From contig NZ_CP154262.1 in the NCBI RefSeq assembly GCF_039529835.1, positions 1,426,001-1,490,000 on the forward strand: a DNA stretch of 64,000 nt, read 5' to 3'. This DNA is from Arthrobacter sp. TMP15. GTDB lineage: Bacteria > Actinomycetota > Actinomycetes > Actinomycetales > Micrococcaceae. The notes beneath the pieces were generated by a model, which ran no database searches, was not told the origin of the DNA, and was given only the letters and a program-made list of their open reading frames with translations. Shown here piece after piece: positions 10,037 through 19,197 of the stretch. Made by a program: the position numbers and the translations under genes. Each line of letters starts with the position of its first letter. Position 1 is the stretch's first letter.

Positions 10037-10717
10037 ATGGCGCTTACGCCAGAAGACGTTGTCAACAAACGGTTCCAGCCGACCAAGTTTCGCGAAGGCT
10101 ATGACCAGGACGAAGTCGACGATTTTCTTGACGAGATCGTCGTAGAGCTTCGCCGATTGCATCAAGAGAATGAGGACCTGCGCAAACAACTTGCACAGTC
10201 TTCATCCGACACTGGTGCAGTTCCCGCACAAGCGGCCCCGCTGCTTGCCAAGGAAGAAGTCGTAACGGAAGCGCCAGCCAAGGCTGAGCCTGAAGTTATT
10301 GAGCCTGTCAAGGCTGAGCCGGAGCCTGTTGTTGAGGAAGCGCCAGTAGTTGTAGCACCTGCCCCGGCAGTTGCTACAAACAACTCCGCTGAATCCGCTA
10401 CCGGCGTTATCGCCCTAGCCCAGCGCCTCCATGACGAATACGTCAATGCAGGTGTTGAGCAGCGCGACAAGATCATTGCTGAAGCACAGATCGAAGCCAG
10501 CACGCTTGTCAACGACGCCCAGGAGAAGAGCCGTAAAACGCTCGGTGCCCTGGAACAGCAGCGTTCGGTGCTTGAGCGCAAGGTTGAGCAGTTGCGCGGA
10601 TTTGAGCGCGACTACCGTTCACGCCTGAAGACCTACATTGAAGGTCAACTGCGTGATTTGGATGCTCGTGGTTCGGTGGCAGCACCGGACTTCGCCGAGG
10701 GCAACTCGGCATCCTAA
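10037..10717 (+). CDS. divIVA: DivIVA/Wag31 polar growth and septum-site protein
   Basis: 226 residues. The conserved membrane-binding N-terminal domain MALTPEDVVNKRFQPTKFRE and GYDQDEVDDFLDEI are followed by a coiled coil. Then come a Pro/Glu/Ala linker with VKAEPEPV-type repeats (about 65-115) and a second coiled coil (about 125-215). In actinobacteria DivIVA/Wag31 marks curved membrane and directs polar wall growth. GAGGTGACCAG before ATG 10037 is a strong ribosome-binding site. Confidence 0.94.
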   Translation: MALTPEDVVNKRFQPTKFREGYDQDEVDDFLDEIVVELRRLHQENEDLRKQLAQSSSDTGAVPAQAAPLLAKEEVVTEAPAKAEPEVIEPVKAEPEPVVEEAPVVVAPAPAVATNNSAESATGVIALAQRLHDEYVNAGVEQRDKIIAEAQIEASTLVNDAQEKSRKTLGALEQQRSVLERKVEQLRGFERDYRSRLKTYIEGQLRDLDARGSVAAPDFAEGNSAS

Positions 10718-10726
10718 GGAAAAACT

Positions 10727-10768
10727 AAAGACCGGTGGTGCAAGGAAACTTGTGCCACCGGTCTTTTT
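10727..10768 (+). terminator. Rho-independent terminator after divIVA
   Basis: A long stem (AAAGACCGGTGG pairing with CCACCGGTCTTT, extended inward with mismatches) is followed by a T-run, 10 bases after the divIVA stop. It closes the division cluster and separates it from lspA. Confidence 0.88.
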
Positions 10769-10831
10769 GTTTATTAACCTCAATAAAGTCTTTATGCTGC
10801 AATGGTTGTGGTTGGACGCGGTGGCTGGACC

Positions 10832-10875
10832 GAACGTGACCTGCGCGTCACGTTCTTGAAACGGCCACCTATAAT
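10832..10875 (+). promoter_or_regulatory. lspA promoter with operator-like dyad
   Basis: A consensus TATAAT lies at 10870-10875. A perfect dyad GAACGTGAC-N6-GTCACGTTC (10832-10855) overlaps the position expected for the -35 box. No good -35 hexamer is visible, so the promoter may depend on an activator or be blocked by a repressor binding the dyad. The dyad lacks a T-run and is unlikely to be a terminator. Confidence 0.55.
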
Positions 10876-10913
10876 TGAGAAGAACGTTTTGCCCAAGAAC
10901 TAATGAAAGCACC

Positions 10914-11564
10914 ATGAGCGAAAACTCTTTGCAGGACCGCACTACCGCACCGAAGTTCCTCCGGCGTTTCTGGTGGCTTTGGTTGGGATTTGCCGCCTTT
11001 GCCTATACTTGTGACCAAATGACTAAGTGGTGGGTTACCTCCACCATGATTGAGGGACAGAGAACTCCGGTGATCCCGGGCGTTCTGCAATGGTTCTTCA
11101 TTCGCAACTCGGGTGCGGCTTTCTCGATCGGTGAAGATTTCACCTGGTTCTTCACCTTGATCATGGCAGCTGTGTCCATCACCATCATCATTTTGGCCCG
11201 TCGGATCGGCTCGGCTTGGTGGGCCATCGGCCTCGGTTTAGTCCTGGGCGGGGCATTAGGGAACCTGACCGACAGACTGTTCCGTCCGCCGTCGTTCGGC
11301 ATGGGACACGTGGTTGACTTCATTTCCTTCCCCAACTTCGCCATCTTCAATATGGCAGATATGGGGGTTGTGGGCGGGGTCATAGCCATCTGTATTCTCA
11401 CCCTCCTGGGAATTCCTTTGAGCGGGGTTAAGCCGGTGGACAGCGCGATAAAAGAAGAAGTCGCAGAAGAAAAAGTCGTGCGCTCAGAAGCAGACACGGA
11501 ACTGGTTGTTGAGAACAATCCGGCCATTGCCGATACCGAAAGTGGAAAAAGGAACAATGACTGA
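10914..11564 (+). CDS. lspA: Lipoprotein signal peptidase (signal peptidase II)
   Basis: 216 residues with four membrane segments. Family motifs include [31 protein letters not shown] and [17 protein letters not shown], the last two carrying the catalytic aspartates. LspA cleaves the signal peptide of diacylglyceryl-modified prolipoproteins. The tail of about 45 residues is acidic and probably disordered. ATG 10914 follows AATGAAAGC; an upstream in-frame start at 10875 would lie in the -10 region and is unlikely. The 3' end overlaps rluD by 8 bases. Confidence 0.92.
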   Translation: MSENSLQDRTTAPKFLRRFWWLWLGFAAFAYTCDQMTKWWVTSTMIEGQRTPVIPGVLQWFFIRNSGAAFSIGEDFTWFFTLIMAAVSITIIILARRIGSAWWAIGLGLVLGGALGNLTDRLFRPPSFGMGHVVDFISFPNFAIFNMADMGVVGGVIAICILTLLGIPLSGVKPVDSAIKEEVAEEKVVRSEADTELVVENNPAIADTESGKRNND

Positions 11565-12480
11565 AACGTTCACCGTTCCCGAGGACGTTGCAGGACGGCG
11601 GGCCGACGCCTCTCTGGCGGCCTTGCTGGGCATCTCACGATCCGCTGCGGCCCTGTTGTGCAACGAAGGGAATGTTCGCCAGAACGGCACTGCAGTTGGC
11701 AAGAGCGAGAAGTTCGTAGCCGGAGCCAGTGTAGAGGTTACTATTCCACAGCGCCGCGACCCACTCGAGGTTGTCGTTGAGGCTGTTGATGGTCTGAACA
11801 TCTTGTTGGATGACGATGACTTCGTTGTGGTCGATAAGCCCGTTGGTGTTGCTGCGCACCCGTCGCCGGGATGGGTTGGCCCCACCGTTGTGGGTGGATT
11901 GGCAGCCGCCGGATACAACATTTCAACCTCCGGTGCCCAAGAGCGTGTCGGTATTGTGCATCGTTTGGATGTTGGTACATCCGGTGCCATGGTGGTGGCA
12001 AAAACCGAACACGCTTATACGGTCCTAAAGCAGGCTTTCCGGGAGCGGACTGTTGAGAAGATTTACCACGCCATGGTGCAGGGACTGCCCGATCCCTTAA
12101 AGGGCACTATCGACGCCCCCATTGGCCGGCACCCGGGCTATGACTGGCGTTTCGCCGTCATTGAAGACGGTCGCCCATCAATAACTCACTATGAGGTACT
12201 TGAAGCTTTTGGCAAGGCCTCTCTGGTGGAAGTGCATTTGGAGACGGGGCGGACCCATCAGATTCGTGTTCACTTCTCGGCGTTGCGCCACCCTTGTGCT
12301 GGTGACCTGACCTATGGGGCGGACCCGGCACTAGCGGCCGAGTTGGGCTTGACCCGGCAGTGGCTGCACGCCCACAAGCTAGGTTTCACGCACCCGTCAT
12401 CGGGGGAGTGGGTTAGTGTCAGCAGCCCCTATCCGCTTGACCTGAGCTACGCTTTGGATCATCTGCGCGGGGATCACTAG
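11557..12480 (+). CDS. rluD: RluA/RluD-type 23S rRNA pseudouridine synthase
   Basis: 307 residues. An S4 RNA-binding domain (about 15-75: [19 protein letters not shown]) precedes the pseudouridine synthase catalytic domain. That domain has the catalytic aspartate motif [15 protein letters not shown] and [10 protein letters not shown]. It isomerises uridines in large-subunit rRNA; the exact target site cannot be read from the sequence. ATG 11557 overlaps the lspA stop (ATGACTGA), implying coupled translation. Confidence 0.9.
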   Translation: MTETFTVPEDVAGRRADASLAALLGISRSAAALLCNEGNVRQNGTAVGKSEKFVAGASVEVTIPQRRDPLEVVVEAVDGLNILLDDDDFVVVDKPVGVAAHPSPGWVGPTVVGGLAAAGYNISTSGAQERVGIVHRLDVGTSGAMVVAKTEHAYTVLKQAFRERTVEKIYHAMVQGLPDPLKGTIDAPIGRHPGYDWRFAVIEDGRPSITHYEVLEAFGKASLVEVHLETGRTHQIRVHFSALRHPCAGDLTYGADPALAAELGLTRQWLHAHKLGFTHPSSGEWVSVSSPYPLDLSYALDHLRGDH

Positions 12481-12489
12481 CTCACTACC

Positions 12490-12586
12490 CCATCGCTCGC
12501 TCACTTCACGTTGTGTTTTGGCGTACGCTCGCTCACTAAGTGAGCGAGCGATGTGGGTTTAACGACGTGAAGTGAGCGAGCGATGG
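12490..12586. repeat. Nested palindromic repeat built from GCTCGCTCAC units
   Basis: The rluD-dnaE gap holds a perfect 22-bp inverted repeat (12490-12511 with 12565-12586). Inside lies a second palindrome with 12-bp arms and a one-base centre (12526-12550). The core CGCTCGCTCACT appears four times, alternating in orientation. The motif returns at 56290-56334, so this looks like a dispersed REP-type family rather than a simple terminator, although it could also end rluD transcription. Confidence 0.75.
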
Positions 12587-12639
12587 CCCAGGTGGGTGGG
12601 GCCGATCGGGTGTCGGGATTGCGGTGCGAAAATGCGTCG

Positions 12640-12652
12640 TAGAATAGTCCAG
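12640..12652 (+). promoter_or_regulatory. dnaE -10 hexamer and leaderless start
   Basis: TAGAAT at 12640-12645 is followed by six bases and then the GTG start of dnaE. No Shine-Dalgarno sequence is present. This spacing would place the transcription start on the start codon. Confidence 0.5.
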
Positions 12653-15600
12653 TGGCTAGCTCATCGACTGACAGTTTTGTCCATCTTCACAATCACACCG
12701 AATACTCCATGCTTGACGGCGCCGCGCGCCTGACCGAGTTATTCGATGAGGCCAAACGGTTAGAAATGCCTGCGTTGGCAACCACCGACCACGGTTACTT
12801 ATTTGGTGCCTTCGACTTCTGGCAGAAAGCAACCAACGCCGGAATCAAGCCCATCATCGGTGTTGAAGCGTATGTAACCCCGGGAACGGCCCGCACCGAT
12901 AAGACAAGGGTGAAGTGGCGCACCGACGAGTCCCAGCGCAGAGATGATATCTCCGGCGGTGGCTCCTATACGCACATGACGCTGCTCAGCTATAACAACC
13001 AGGGCATGCGGAACCTGTTCAGGGCCTCCTCCTTAGGATCCCTTGATTCCCCCATGGGCAAGTATCCCCGTCTTGACCGGGAGCTACTGAACGAATACCA
13101 CCCGGGTCTGATAGCAACAACAGGTTGTCCCTCGGGCGAAGTACAAACTCGGTTGCGTCTTGGCCAATACAACGAGGCCAGGGCAGCAGCCTCTGAGTTT
13201 CAGGATATTTTCGGTGCAGAGAACTATTTCTGTGAACTCATGGATCATGGGTTGGAGATAGAACGGCGGGTAACAAAGGACCTGCTGCGACTCGCCAAGG
13301 AGCTGAAAATTCCCCTTGTCGCCACCAACGACCTGCACTACACCCACGAACACGACGCCAAGGCACACGAGGCACTTCTCGCGTTGCAATCGGGTTCCAC
13401 CCTGACTGAGCCGACCTATGACGAGGGCGGCAAGCGTTTCGCATTCAGCGGCAGCGGCTACTACCTCAAGTCGGCAGCAGAAATGCGCTCCCTATTCTCG
13501 GAACTCCCGGAAGCTTGCGATAACACATTGCTGATTGCTGAGAGATGTGATGTCTCCTTCAACACTGAAGCAAACTACATGCCCAGGTTCCCCTGCCCGC
13601 CAGGAGAAGACGAAACATCCTGGATGGTCAAGGAAGTTGATGAGGGCCTGAAATACCGGTACCCGGCCGGAATCCCGGACGATGTCCGCAAGCAAGCCGA
13701 TTATGAGCTGGATGTCATCATTCGCATGGGCTTCCCCGGCTATTTCCTGGTGGTTGCCGACTTCATCAACTGGTCAAAGAGCCAAGGTATTCGTGTTGGA
13801 CCAGGGCGTGGTTCAGGTGCCGGCTCCATGGTTGCCTACGCCATGCGGATCACTGATCTTGACCCTCTGCGCCATGGCCTAATTTTTGAGCGGTTCCTGA
13901 ACCCGGAACGTGTCTCCATGCCTGACTTTGACGTCGATTTTGATGATCGGCGCCGGCATGAGGTCATCAAGTACGTCACGGAAAAGTATGGTGATGAACG
14001 TGTTGCCATGATCGTCACCTACGGCAGCATTAAAACCAAGCAGGCTCTGAAGGACGCCTCACGCGTGCTTGGGCACCCTTTCAGCATGGGTGAAATGTTG
14101 ACCAAAGCGCTGCCGCCGGCCGTGATGGCCAAAGACATCCTGCTCAACGACATTGAAAACCCCGAAGCTAAGCGTTATTCGGAGGCTGCGGATTTCCGCA
14201 ACCTCATGAACTCCGATCCAGAGGCTGCGAAAGTCTTTGAGCTCTCAAAGGGTCTGGAAGGCCTCAAACGTCAGTGGGGTGTCCATGCCGCTGGTGTGAT
14301 CATGAGTTCTGACCCCATCATTGACGTCATTCCCATCATGCGCCGTATCCAAGACGGTCAGGTCATCACCCAGTTCGACTACCCTACAAGTGAAGGCCTC
14401 GGCCTGATCAAAATGGACTTTTTGGGGTTGCGCAACCTCACGATCATCACCGATGCGCTGGAGAACATCAAAGCGAACAAAGGTATTGATCTTGATCTTG
14501 AGCGGCTGGAACTTGATGATGCGCCCTCTTATGAGCTTATGGCGCGCGGGGACACACTGGGCGTTTTCCAGCTTGACGGCGGACCCATGCGCGGGCTGCT
14601 TAAACTCATGCGCCCGGATAACTTTGAAGATATTTCCGCCGTCCTGGCGCTATATCGCCCCGGGCCAATGGGCGCCGATTCACACACGAATTATGCTCTG
14701 CGCAAGAACGGTCTGCAGCCCATCACGCCCATTCACCCGGAGTTGGAGGAGCCTCTCGCTGAAATCTTGGGTGGGACCTATGGCCTGATCGTGTACCAGG
14801 AACAGGTCATGTCCATTGCCCAGAAACTGGCCGGTTATTCGTTGGGGCGGGCAGACATCCTCCGCCGCGCTATGGGTAAGAAGAAAAAGTCTGAACTGGA
14901 TAAACAGTATGAAGGCTTCCATCAAGGCATGCTCGACAACGGTTATTCGGACGCTGCCGTTGCCACGTTGTGGGCCATCTTGCTGCCTTTTTCCGACTAT
15001 GCCTTCAACAAGGCCCACTCAGCCGCCTACGGGGTTATCAGCTACTGGACCGCGTATCTCAAAGCACACCACCCGGGCGAGTACATGGCTGCACTGCTGA
15101 CAAGCGTTGGCGATGACAAGGATAAGTTGGCGCTGTACCTCAATGAATGCCGCCGCATGGGAATTACCGTCCTTGCCCCAGATGTCAATGAATCATCGCT
15201 AAACTTCACCCCCGTTGGGACGGACATCCGTTTCGGAATGGGTGCCATACGTAATGTTGGAGCCAACGTTGTCAATGGGTTGGTGGGTTCGCGGGTAGAG
15301 CGTGGAGACTTCGAGAATTTTTCTGACTTCCTCATGAAAGTTCCGGTGGTGGTATGCAACAAGCGCACCATTGAATCGTTGATTAAAGCCGGTGCTTTTG
15401 ATTCGTTGGGTCATGCCCGACGAGCGTTGGCCATGATCCATGAAGAAGCAGTGGATTCGGTCATCATGATCAAGCGCAACGAGGCTGTTGGGCAATTCGA
15501 CCTGTTTGCCGGTCTTGGCGGCGATGCCGAGCCGGAGTCTGCCCTTGTCACAGAGATCCCAGACCTGCCCGAATGGGAAAAGAAGGACAAGCTCGCGTTT

Positions 15601-16218
15601 GAACGGGACATGCTGGGTCTCTACGTCTCAGATCACCCGCTGCGCGGTCTTGAAGGAATACTAAGCCAAAACGCTGACATGTCCATCACCCAAGTCTTGG
15701 GCGACGACGGACCCCACGATGGACACATCATCACCATCTCCGGGATGATCACCAACTTGCAGCGCCGCATTGCCAAGAGCAGCGGGAACCCATACGCCCG
15801 CTGTGAGGTTGAGGATCTTGGGGGTTCCCTGGAGGTCATGTTCTTTGGCCAGGTATATGGTCCAATCGCCAACGTCCTTGCCGAGGATTTGATTGTGGTT
15901 GTCAAAGGAAGATTGCAAAAGCGTGACGACGGCGCGATTACTCTCAACGCGATGGAGCTTTCAGTCCCGGATCTTAGTGAGGGAATGTCCGGTCCGTTGG
16001 TGATTTCCATGCCCGAGCACAAAGCAAATGAGCAGGTACTCCTTGCCCTGAAACAGGTTTTAGGAGACCACCGCGGTAACACTGAAGTCAAAATGCATTT
16101 AGCTGGCAGCCGGGCTGTGAAAGTCATGAAGCTGCCACTGCATCACAGAGTCAATCCAACTCCGGCGCTTTTCGGTGACCTGAAGGTATTGTTGGGGTCC
16201 ACATGTCTGGAAAGCTGA
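12652..16218 (+). CDS. dnaE: DNA polymerase III subunit alpha (DnaE1)
   Basis: 1188 residues, the usual size for actinobacterial DnaE1. An N-terminal PHP domain begins FVHLHNHTEYSMLDG. The polymerase core has GPGRGSGAGSMVAYA and the catalytic aspartates in PDFDVDFDD (about 420). A helix-hairpin region (RRAMGKKKKSELDK, AFNKAHSAAYG) and a C-terminal OB fold (ISGMITNLQRR) follow. It is the replicative polymerase catalytic subunit. PHP His and Asp residues look retained, so the domain may have proofreading activity, as reported for mycobacterial DnaE1. Confidence 0.96.
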   Translation: MASSSTDSFVHLHNHTEYSMLDGAARLTELFDEAKRLEMPALATTDHGYLFGAFDFWQKATNAGIKPIIGVEAYVTPGTARTDKTRVKWRTDESQRRDDISGGGSYTHMTLLSYNNQGMRNLFRASSLGSLDSPMGKYPRLDRELLNEYHPGLIATTGCPSGEVQTRLRLGQYNEARAAASEFQDIFGAENYFCELMDHGLEIERRVTKDLLRLAKELKIPLVATNDLHYTHEHDAKAHEALLALQSGSTLTEPTYDEGGKRFAFSGSGYYLKSAAEMRSLFSELPEACDNTLLIAERCDVSFNTEANYMPRFPCPPGEDETSWMVKEVDEGLKYRYPAGIPDDVRKQADYELDVIIRMGFPGYFLVVADFINWSKSQGIRVGPGRGSGAGSMVAYAMRITDLDPLRHGLIFERFLNPERVSMPDFDVDFDDRRRHEVIKYVTEKYGDERVAMIVTYGSIKTKQALKDASRVLGHPFSMGEMLTKALPPAVMAKDILLNDIENPEAKRYSEAADFRNLMNSDPEAAKVFELSKGLEGLKRQWGVHAAGVIMSSDPIIDVIPIMRRIQDGQVITQFDYPTSEGLGLIKMDFLGLRNLTIITDALENIKANKGIDLDLERLELDDAPSYELMARGDTLGVFQLDGGPMRGLLKLMRPDNFEDISAVLALYRPGPMGADSHTNYALRKNGLQPITPIHPELEEPLAEILGGTYGLIVYQEQVMSIAQKLAGYSLGRADILRRAMGKKKKSELDKQYEGFHQGMLDNGYSDAAVATLWAILLPFSDYAFNKAHSAAYGVISYWTAYLKAHHPGEYMAALLTSVGDDKDKLALYLNECRRMGITVLAPDVNESSLNFTPVGTDIRFGMGAIRNVGANVVNGLVGSRVERGDFENFSDFLMKVPVVVCNKRTIESLIKAGAFDSLGHARRALAMIHEEAVDSVIMIKRNEAVGQFDLFAGLGGDAEPESALVTEIPDLPEWEKKDKLAFERDMLGLYVSDHPLRGLEGILSQNADMSITQVLGDDGPHDGHIITISGMITNLQRRIAKSSGNPYARCEVEDLGGSLEVMFFGQVYGPIANVLAEDLIVVVKGRLQKRDDGAITLNAMELSVPDLSEGMSGPLVISMPEHKANEQVLLALKQVLGDHRGNTEVKMHLAGSRAVKVMKLPLHHRVNPTPALFGDLKVLLGSTCLES

Positions 16219-16249
16219 TGCTGGCGGCAACGGGCGTTACGGTTAAGCG

Positions 16250-17038
16250 ATGAGTGAGCATTCTTTACCAATAGCTAAAACGCAGCCAACTGCCAGTACG
16301 CTCGGCGGCGACGGCCCAGAGCCAGAGGTGGCTGCGCCGTTGCCTGCGCTCTCCTCGCACGCCCTCAGCAGCCGCAGCGCTCAACGGGTAGAGAATCACA
16401 AGCGCGCCTCCCAGCGTCTGCGCAGGTACAGGCGCAGCACCCAACGGCAGGCTCCGACTACGACAACCGGGGGTGTGTGGCGAGAGTGGCTTGGCTTCTC
16501 GGCCGTCACCGGTGTTGGAGCCGGTGTCCTTTGGTGGCTGTTGGCCCCGGGCGGAGCTTTTTATGGTGAGGGTAAGGACTTTGAGATATGGTTCCCGCGG
16601 GATGCAACCTTGAGTGGCTTGCTGCTGTTGGCGGGGATTCTTGCCGCAGTACTAGTTCACCGGGGACGCATGCGCTCATCCCGGCCAGCGGATTCTCCGG
16701 CTTCTTCATCGCAGGGAATACTGCTGTTGGCCGTAGCCGTGGGGGGCCTTGTTGGATCCGTCATTGCCTGGCGGGTAGGTGTTTTTGCCGGAGATTTGTT
16801 CCACACGCCGCCCAATAATATGACCAGCCCCAGCATGGTGTTTTCGCTGCGTTCAGCATCGGTGCTGATTTTGTGGCCAATGGCAAGTTTGTTGATTATT
16901 TTCATTTCCAATCTTCTCTCTTACGCGTTTGGTCCCGTTTCGGGGAATCCACGGGCTAGCATCGCCACCGATGCCCCCAACCTGCGGGGGACCGTTGGGC
17001 GGGGTCGCCGAAACAATGCAGGGTCTGAGCGGAAATAG
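16250..17038 (+). CDS. Unknown membrane protein between dnaE and hisD
   Basis: 262 residues, not recognised. The N-terminal 75 residues are polar with a basic patch (RLRRYRRSTQRQ). Four hydrophobic segments follow at about 82-102, 120-138, 154-174 and 201-223, then a short basic tail. The WREWLGFSAVTGVGAGVLWW and GKDFEIWFPRDATLSG regions are the most distinctive. It starts 31 bases after dnaE. No clear ribosome-binding site is visible before ATG 16250. Gene position is similar to hypothetical membrane proteins in related genomes, but I cannot assign a function. Confidence 0.75.
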   Translation: MSEHSLPIAKTQPTASTLGGDGPEPEVAAPLPALSSHALSSRSAQRVENHKRASQRLRRYRRSTQRQAPTTTTGGVWREWLGFSAVTGVGAGVLWWLLAPGGAFYGEGKDFEIWFPRDATLSGLLLLAGILAAVLVHRGRMRSSRPADSPASSSQGILLLAVAVGGLVGSVIAWRVGVFAGDLFHTPPNNMTSPSMVFSLRSASVLILWPMASLLIIFISNLLSYAFGPVSGNPRASIATDAPNLRGTVGRGRRNNAGSERK

Positions 17039-17042
17039 CGGG

Positions 17043-17057
17043 TAAACTTAGATCTTG
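17043..17057 (+). promoter_or_regulatory. hisD -10 hexamer and leaderless start
   Basis: TAAACT at 17043-17048 lies eight bases before GTG 17057. The upstream bases carry no Shine-Dalgarno sequence, which favours a leaderless or nearly leaderless transcript. Confidence 0.4.
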
Positions 17058-18475
17058 TGAGCAATCTTGAACCTTCAGTGTCCAGCACGGTAAGCACCAA
17101 CCTGGCCGAGGCAACCGGCACGGCATATACTTCGCAGCTTGGATTGCACCGCATCGACCTGCGGGGCCGCACTCTAACCTTGGCCGAACTAAAAAGTGCT
17201 GTTCCGCGGACAGACCAATCCACTGTGTCCACGGCGGAGTCAACTGTCCGGGGGATCATTGCGCAGGTGCGCGAACACGGGCATGCGGCATTGGCTGCGC
17301 TTGCCAAGAAGTTCGACGGCGTGACCCAGGAACACCCCCGGGTCCCCACCGCAGCCCTTGCCCACGCTCTTGAAACGCTGGACCCAAAGGTCCGCGCCGC
17401 GCTGGAAGAATCCATTGCCAGGGCAAAGGCTTTTGCACAAGCACAAAAGCCGGCAGACATTCATTATCCGGTGGCCAGCGGCGCCGTAATATCTCAGCGC
17501 TGGGTTCCTGTCTCACGTGTAGGTATGTACGTCCCCGGTGGTCTGGCACCGCTGGCATCGTCTGTGATCATGAACGCTGTGCCCGCCCAAAGTGCCGGAG
17601 TTAGTTCGGTAGCTTTGGCCTCACCGCCACAGAAGGAAAACGGGGGACTGCCGGATAAGACCATTCTGGCAGCTGCCGCCCTGCTCGGCATTGAAGAGGT
17701 CTACGCAATGGGTGGGGCGCAGGCAATCGCTGCGTTTGCCTATGGTGTTGCGCAAGGAAGCAGCGCGAATGGCGGTGGGGAGTCTGTAGACCCTGTTGAC
17801 GTTGTGACGGGTCCGGGCAATATTTTTGTGGCCACTGCCAAACGTCTCGTCAAGGGAGTGGTTGGCATTGATTCCGAAGCGGGCGCCACAGAGATCGCCG
17901 TCTTAGCCGATGAGAGTGCCAATCCGGCTTTCGTTGCCGCCGATTTGATCAGCCAAGCAGAGCACGATCCGAACGCTGCCTCAGTGTTGGTTACACCATC
18001 AGTGGAGTTCGCGGACGCCGTGGAACACGAATTGCTGCGACAAGTTGGCCTAACCCGGCACCGCGAGCGTGTAGAAACCGCCCTGGGCGGCCCGCAGTCC
18101 GGCATCGTCTTGGTTGATGACCTAGAGCAGGGCGTTGCCGTCTGCAACGCCTACGCGGCCGAGCACCTCGAAGTCGTCACTGAAAATGCAGTAGAAGTGG
18201 CGGCGCGAATCACCAGCGCAGGGGCAATCTTTGTGGGTGACTACAGTCCCGTGAGTTTAGGGGACTATTGTGCGGGGTCCAACCATGTGCTGCCAACAAG
18301 TGGAACTGCCGCGTTCTCCTCAGGATTGAACGTCACTACGTTCCTGCGTGCCATACAGGTCATTAACTACAACAAGGAAGCTCTCGCACAAGTAGCGGAG
18401 CATGTCATCACCTTGTCCAATACCGAAGGACTGCCGGCACACGGGGACGCTGTGGCGGTGCGTTTTCACAGCTAG
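17057..18475 (+). CDS. hisD: Histidinol dehydrogenase
   Basis: 472 residues. Family motifs are GMYVPGGLAPLASSVIMNAVPA, MGGAQAIAAFAYG, VDVVTGPGNIFVATAKR, GIDSEAGATEIAVLAD, SQAEHDPNA and the C-terminal GSNHVLPTSGTAAFSSGL. These carry the zinc ligands and catalytic Glu/His residues. It oxidises L-histidinol to L-histidine using two NAD+. The rest of the his operon is not in the window. The first 30 residues are a variable extension, so a slightly later start is possible. Confidence 0.94.
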   Translation: MSNLEPSVSSTVSTNLAEATGTAYTSQLGLHRIDLRGRTLTLAELKSAVPRTDQSTVSTAESTVRGIIAQVREHGHAALAALAKKFDGVTQEHPRVPTAALAHALETLDPKVRAALEESIARAKAFAQAQKPADIHYPVASGAVISQRWVPVSRVGMYVPGGLAPLASSVIMNAVPAQSAGVSSVALASPPQKENGGLPDKTILAAAALLGIEEVYAMGGAQAIAAFAYGVAQGSSANGGGESVDPVDVVTGPGNIFVATAKRLVKGVVGIDSEAGATEIAVLADESANPAFVAADLISQAEHDPNAASVLVTPSVEFADAVEHELLRQVGLTRHRERVETALGGPQSGIVLVDDLEQGVAVCNAYAAEHLEVVTENAVEVAARITSAGAIFVGDYSPVSLGDYCAGSNHVLPTSGTAAFSSGLNVTTFLRAIQVINYNKEALAQVAEHVITLSNTEGLPAHGDAVAVRFHS

Positions 18476-18610
18476 CACCGTCCCTGTAGTGTCGGTAACA
18501 GCAACAGTGCGCCAACATGAGCGCGAAACGCTCAAAAGTGTGCGTCAGGTAATTATTATTTGTACTTTGCTCCTCTTAGACTGGGGGCACCAAGAGACGA
18601 AGGGATCCGC

Positions 18611-19123
18611 ATGTACTGCCCGTTCTGCCGTAATCCCGACTCGCGGGTGGTTGATTCCCGCCTCTCCGATGACGGCTCATCCATCCGCCGTCGCCGGCAA
18701 TGCACCGAATGCGGGCGTCGTTTCAGCACAGTAGAAACGGCCAGCCTCTCAGTGTCCAAACGGTCAGGAGTCGCTGAGCCATTTAGCCGCAGCAAGATCA
18801 TCAGTGGGGTGCGCAAAGCATGCCAGGGCCGACCCGTTACTGATGACGATCTGGCTGTGCTGGCCCAAGAAGTAGAAGAGTCAATCAGGGCCAGTGGCGC
18901 GGCCGAAATCGAGGCCAATGATGTGGGCCTCGCCATTTTGGCTCCGTTGAGGCGCCTTGACTTGGTGGCATATCTTCGATTCGCAAGCGTCTACCAGGCC
19001 TTTGAGTCGCTGGAAGACTTTGAAGGTTCAATTGCCACGCTGCGCAGCGAGAATGCAGCAGCAACGGCTGCTGCAGCTGGTGCGGTACAAAGCCAAACTC
19101 TCCACGACGGAAGCCAAAGCTAA
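18611..19123 (+). CDS. nrdR: Transcriptional repressor NrdR
   Basis: 170 residues. The N-terminal zinc ribbon begins [17 protein letters not shown] and has a second CxxC (CTECGRRF). The ATP-cone domain covers about 50-140. NrdR senses ATP/dATP and represses ribonucleotide reductase genes. The ATG at 18611 matches the family start exactly and follows AAGGGATCC. The C-terminal 25 residues are an Ala-rich extension. No NrdR box was seen in the gap upstream, and no nrd gene is in the window. Confidence 0.95.
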   Translation: MYCPFCRNPDSRVVDSRLSDDGSSIRRRRQCTECGRRFSTVETASLSVSKRSGVAEPFSRSKIISGVRKACQGRPVTDDDLAVLAQEVEESIRASGAAEIEANDVGLAILAPLRRLDLVAYLRFASVYQAFESLEDFEGSIATLRSENAAATAAAAGAVQSQTLHDGSQS

Positions 19124-19165
19124 AGCCGTAGCGTCAGCTGGAGCCCACTGACACTACGGCTTTAG
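19120..19165. terminator. Hairpin between convergent nrdR and ppgK
   Basis: CTAAAGCCGTAG-CGTCAG pairs with CTGACACTACGGCTTTAG. The left arm overlaps the nrdR stop codon. It probably serves both convergent genes; the T-run is weak. Confidence 0.6.
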
Positions 19166-19197
19166 TTGCATCGTGTCCACAATTGCGTTGCGGGCGG

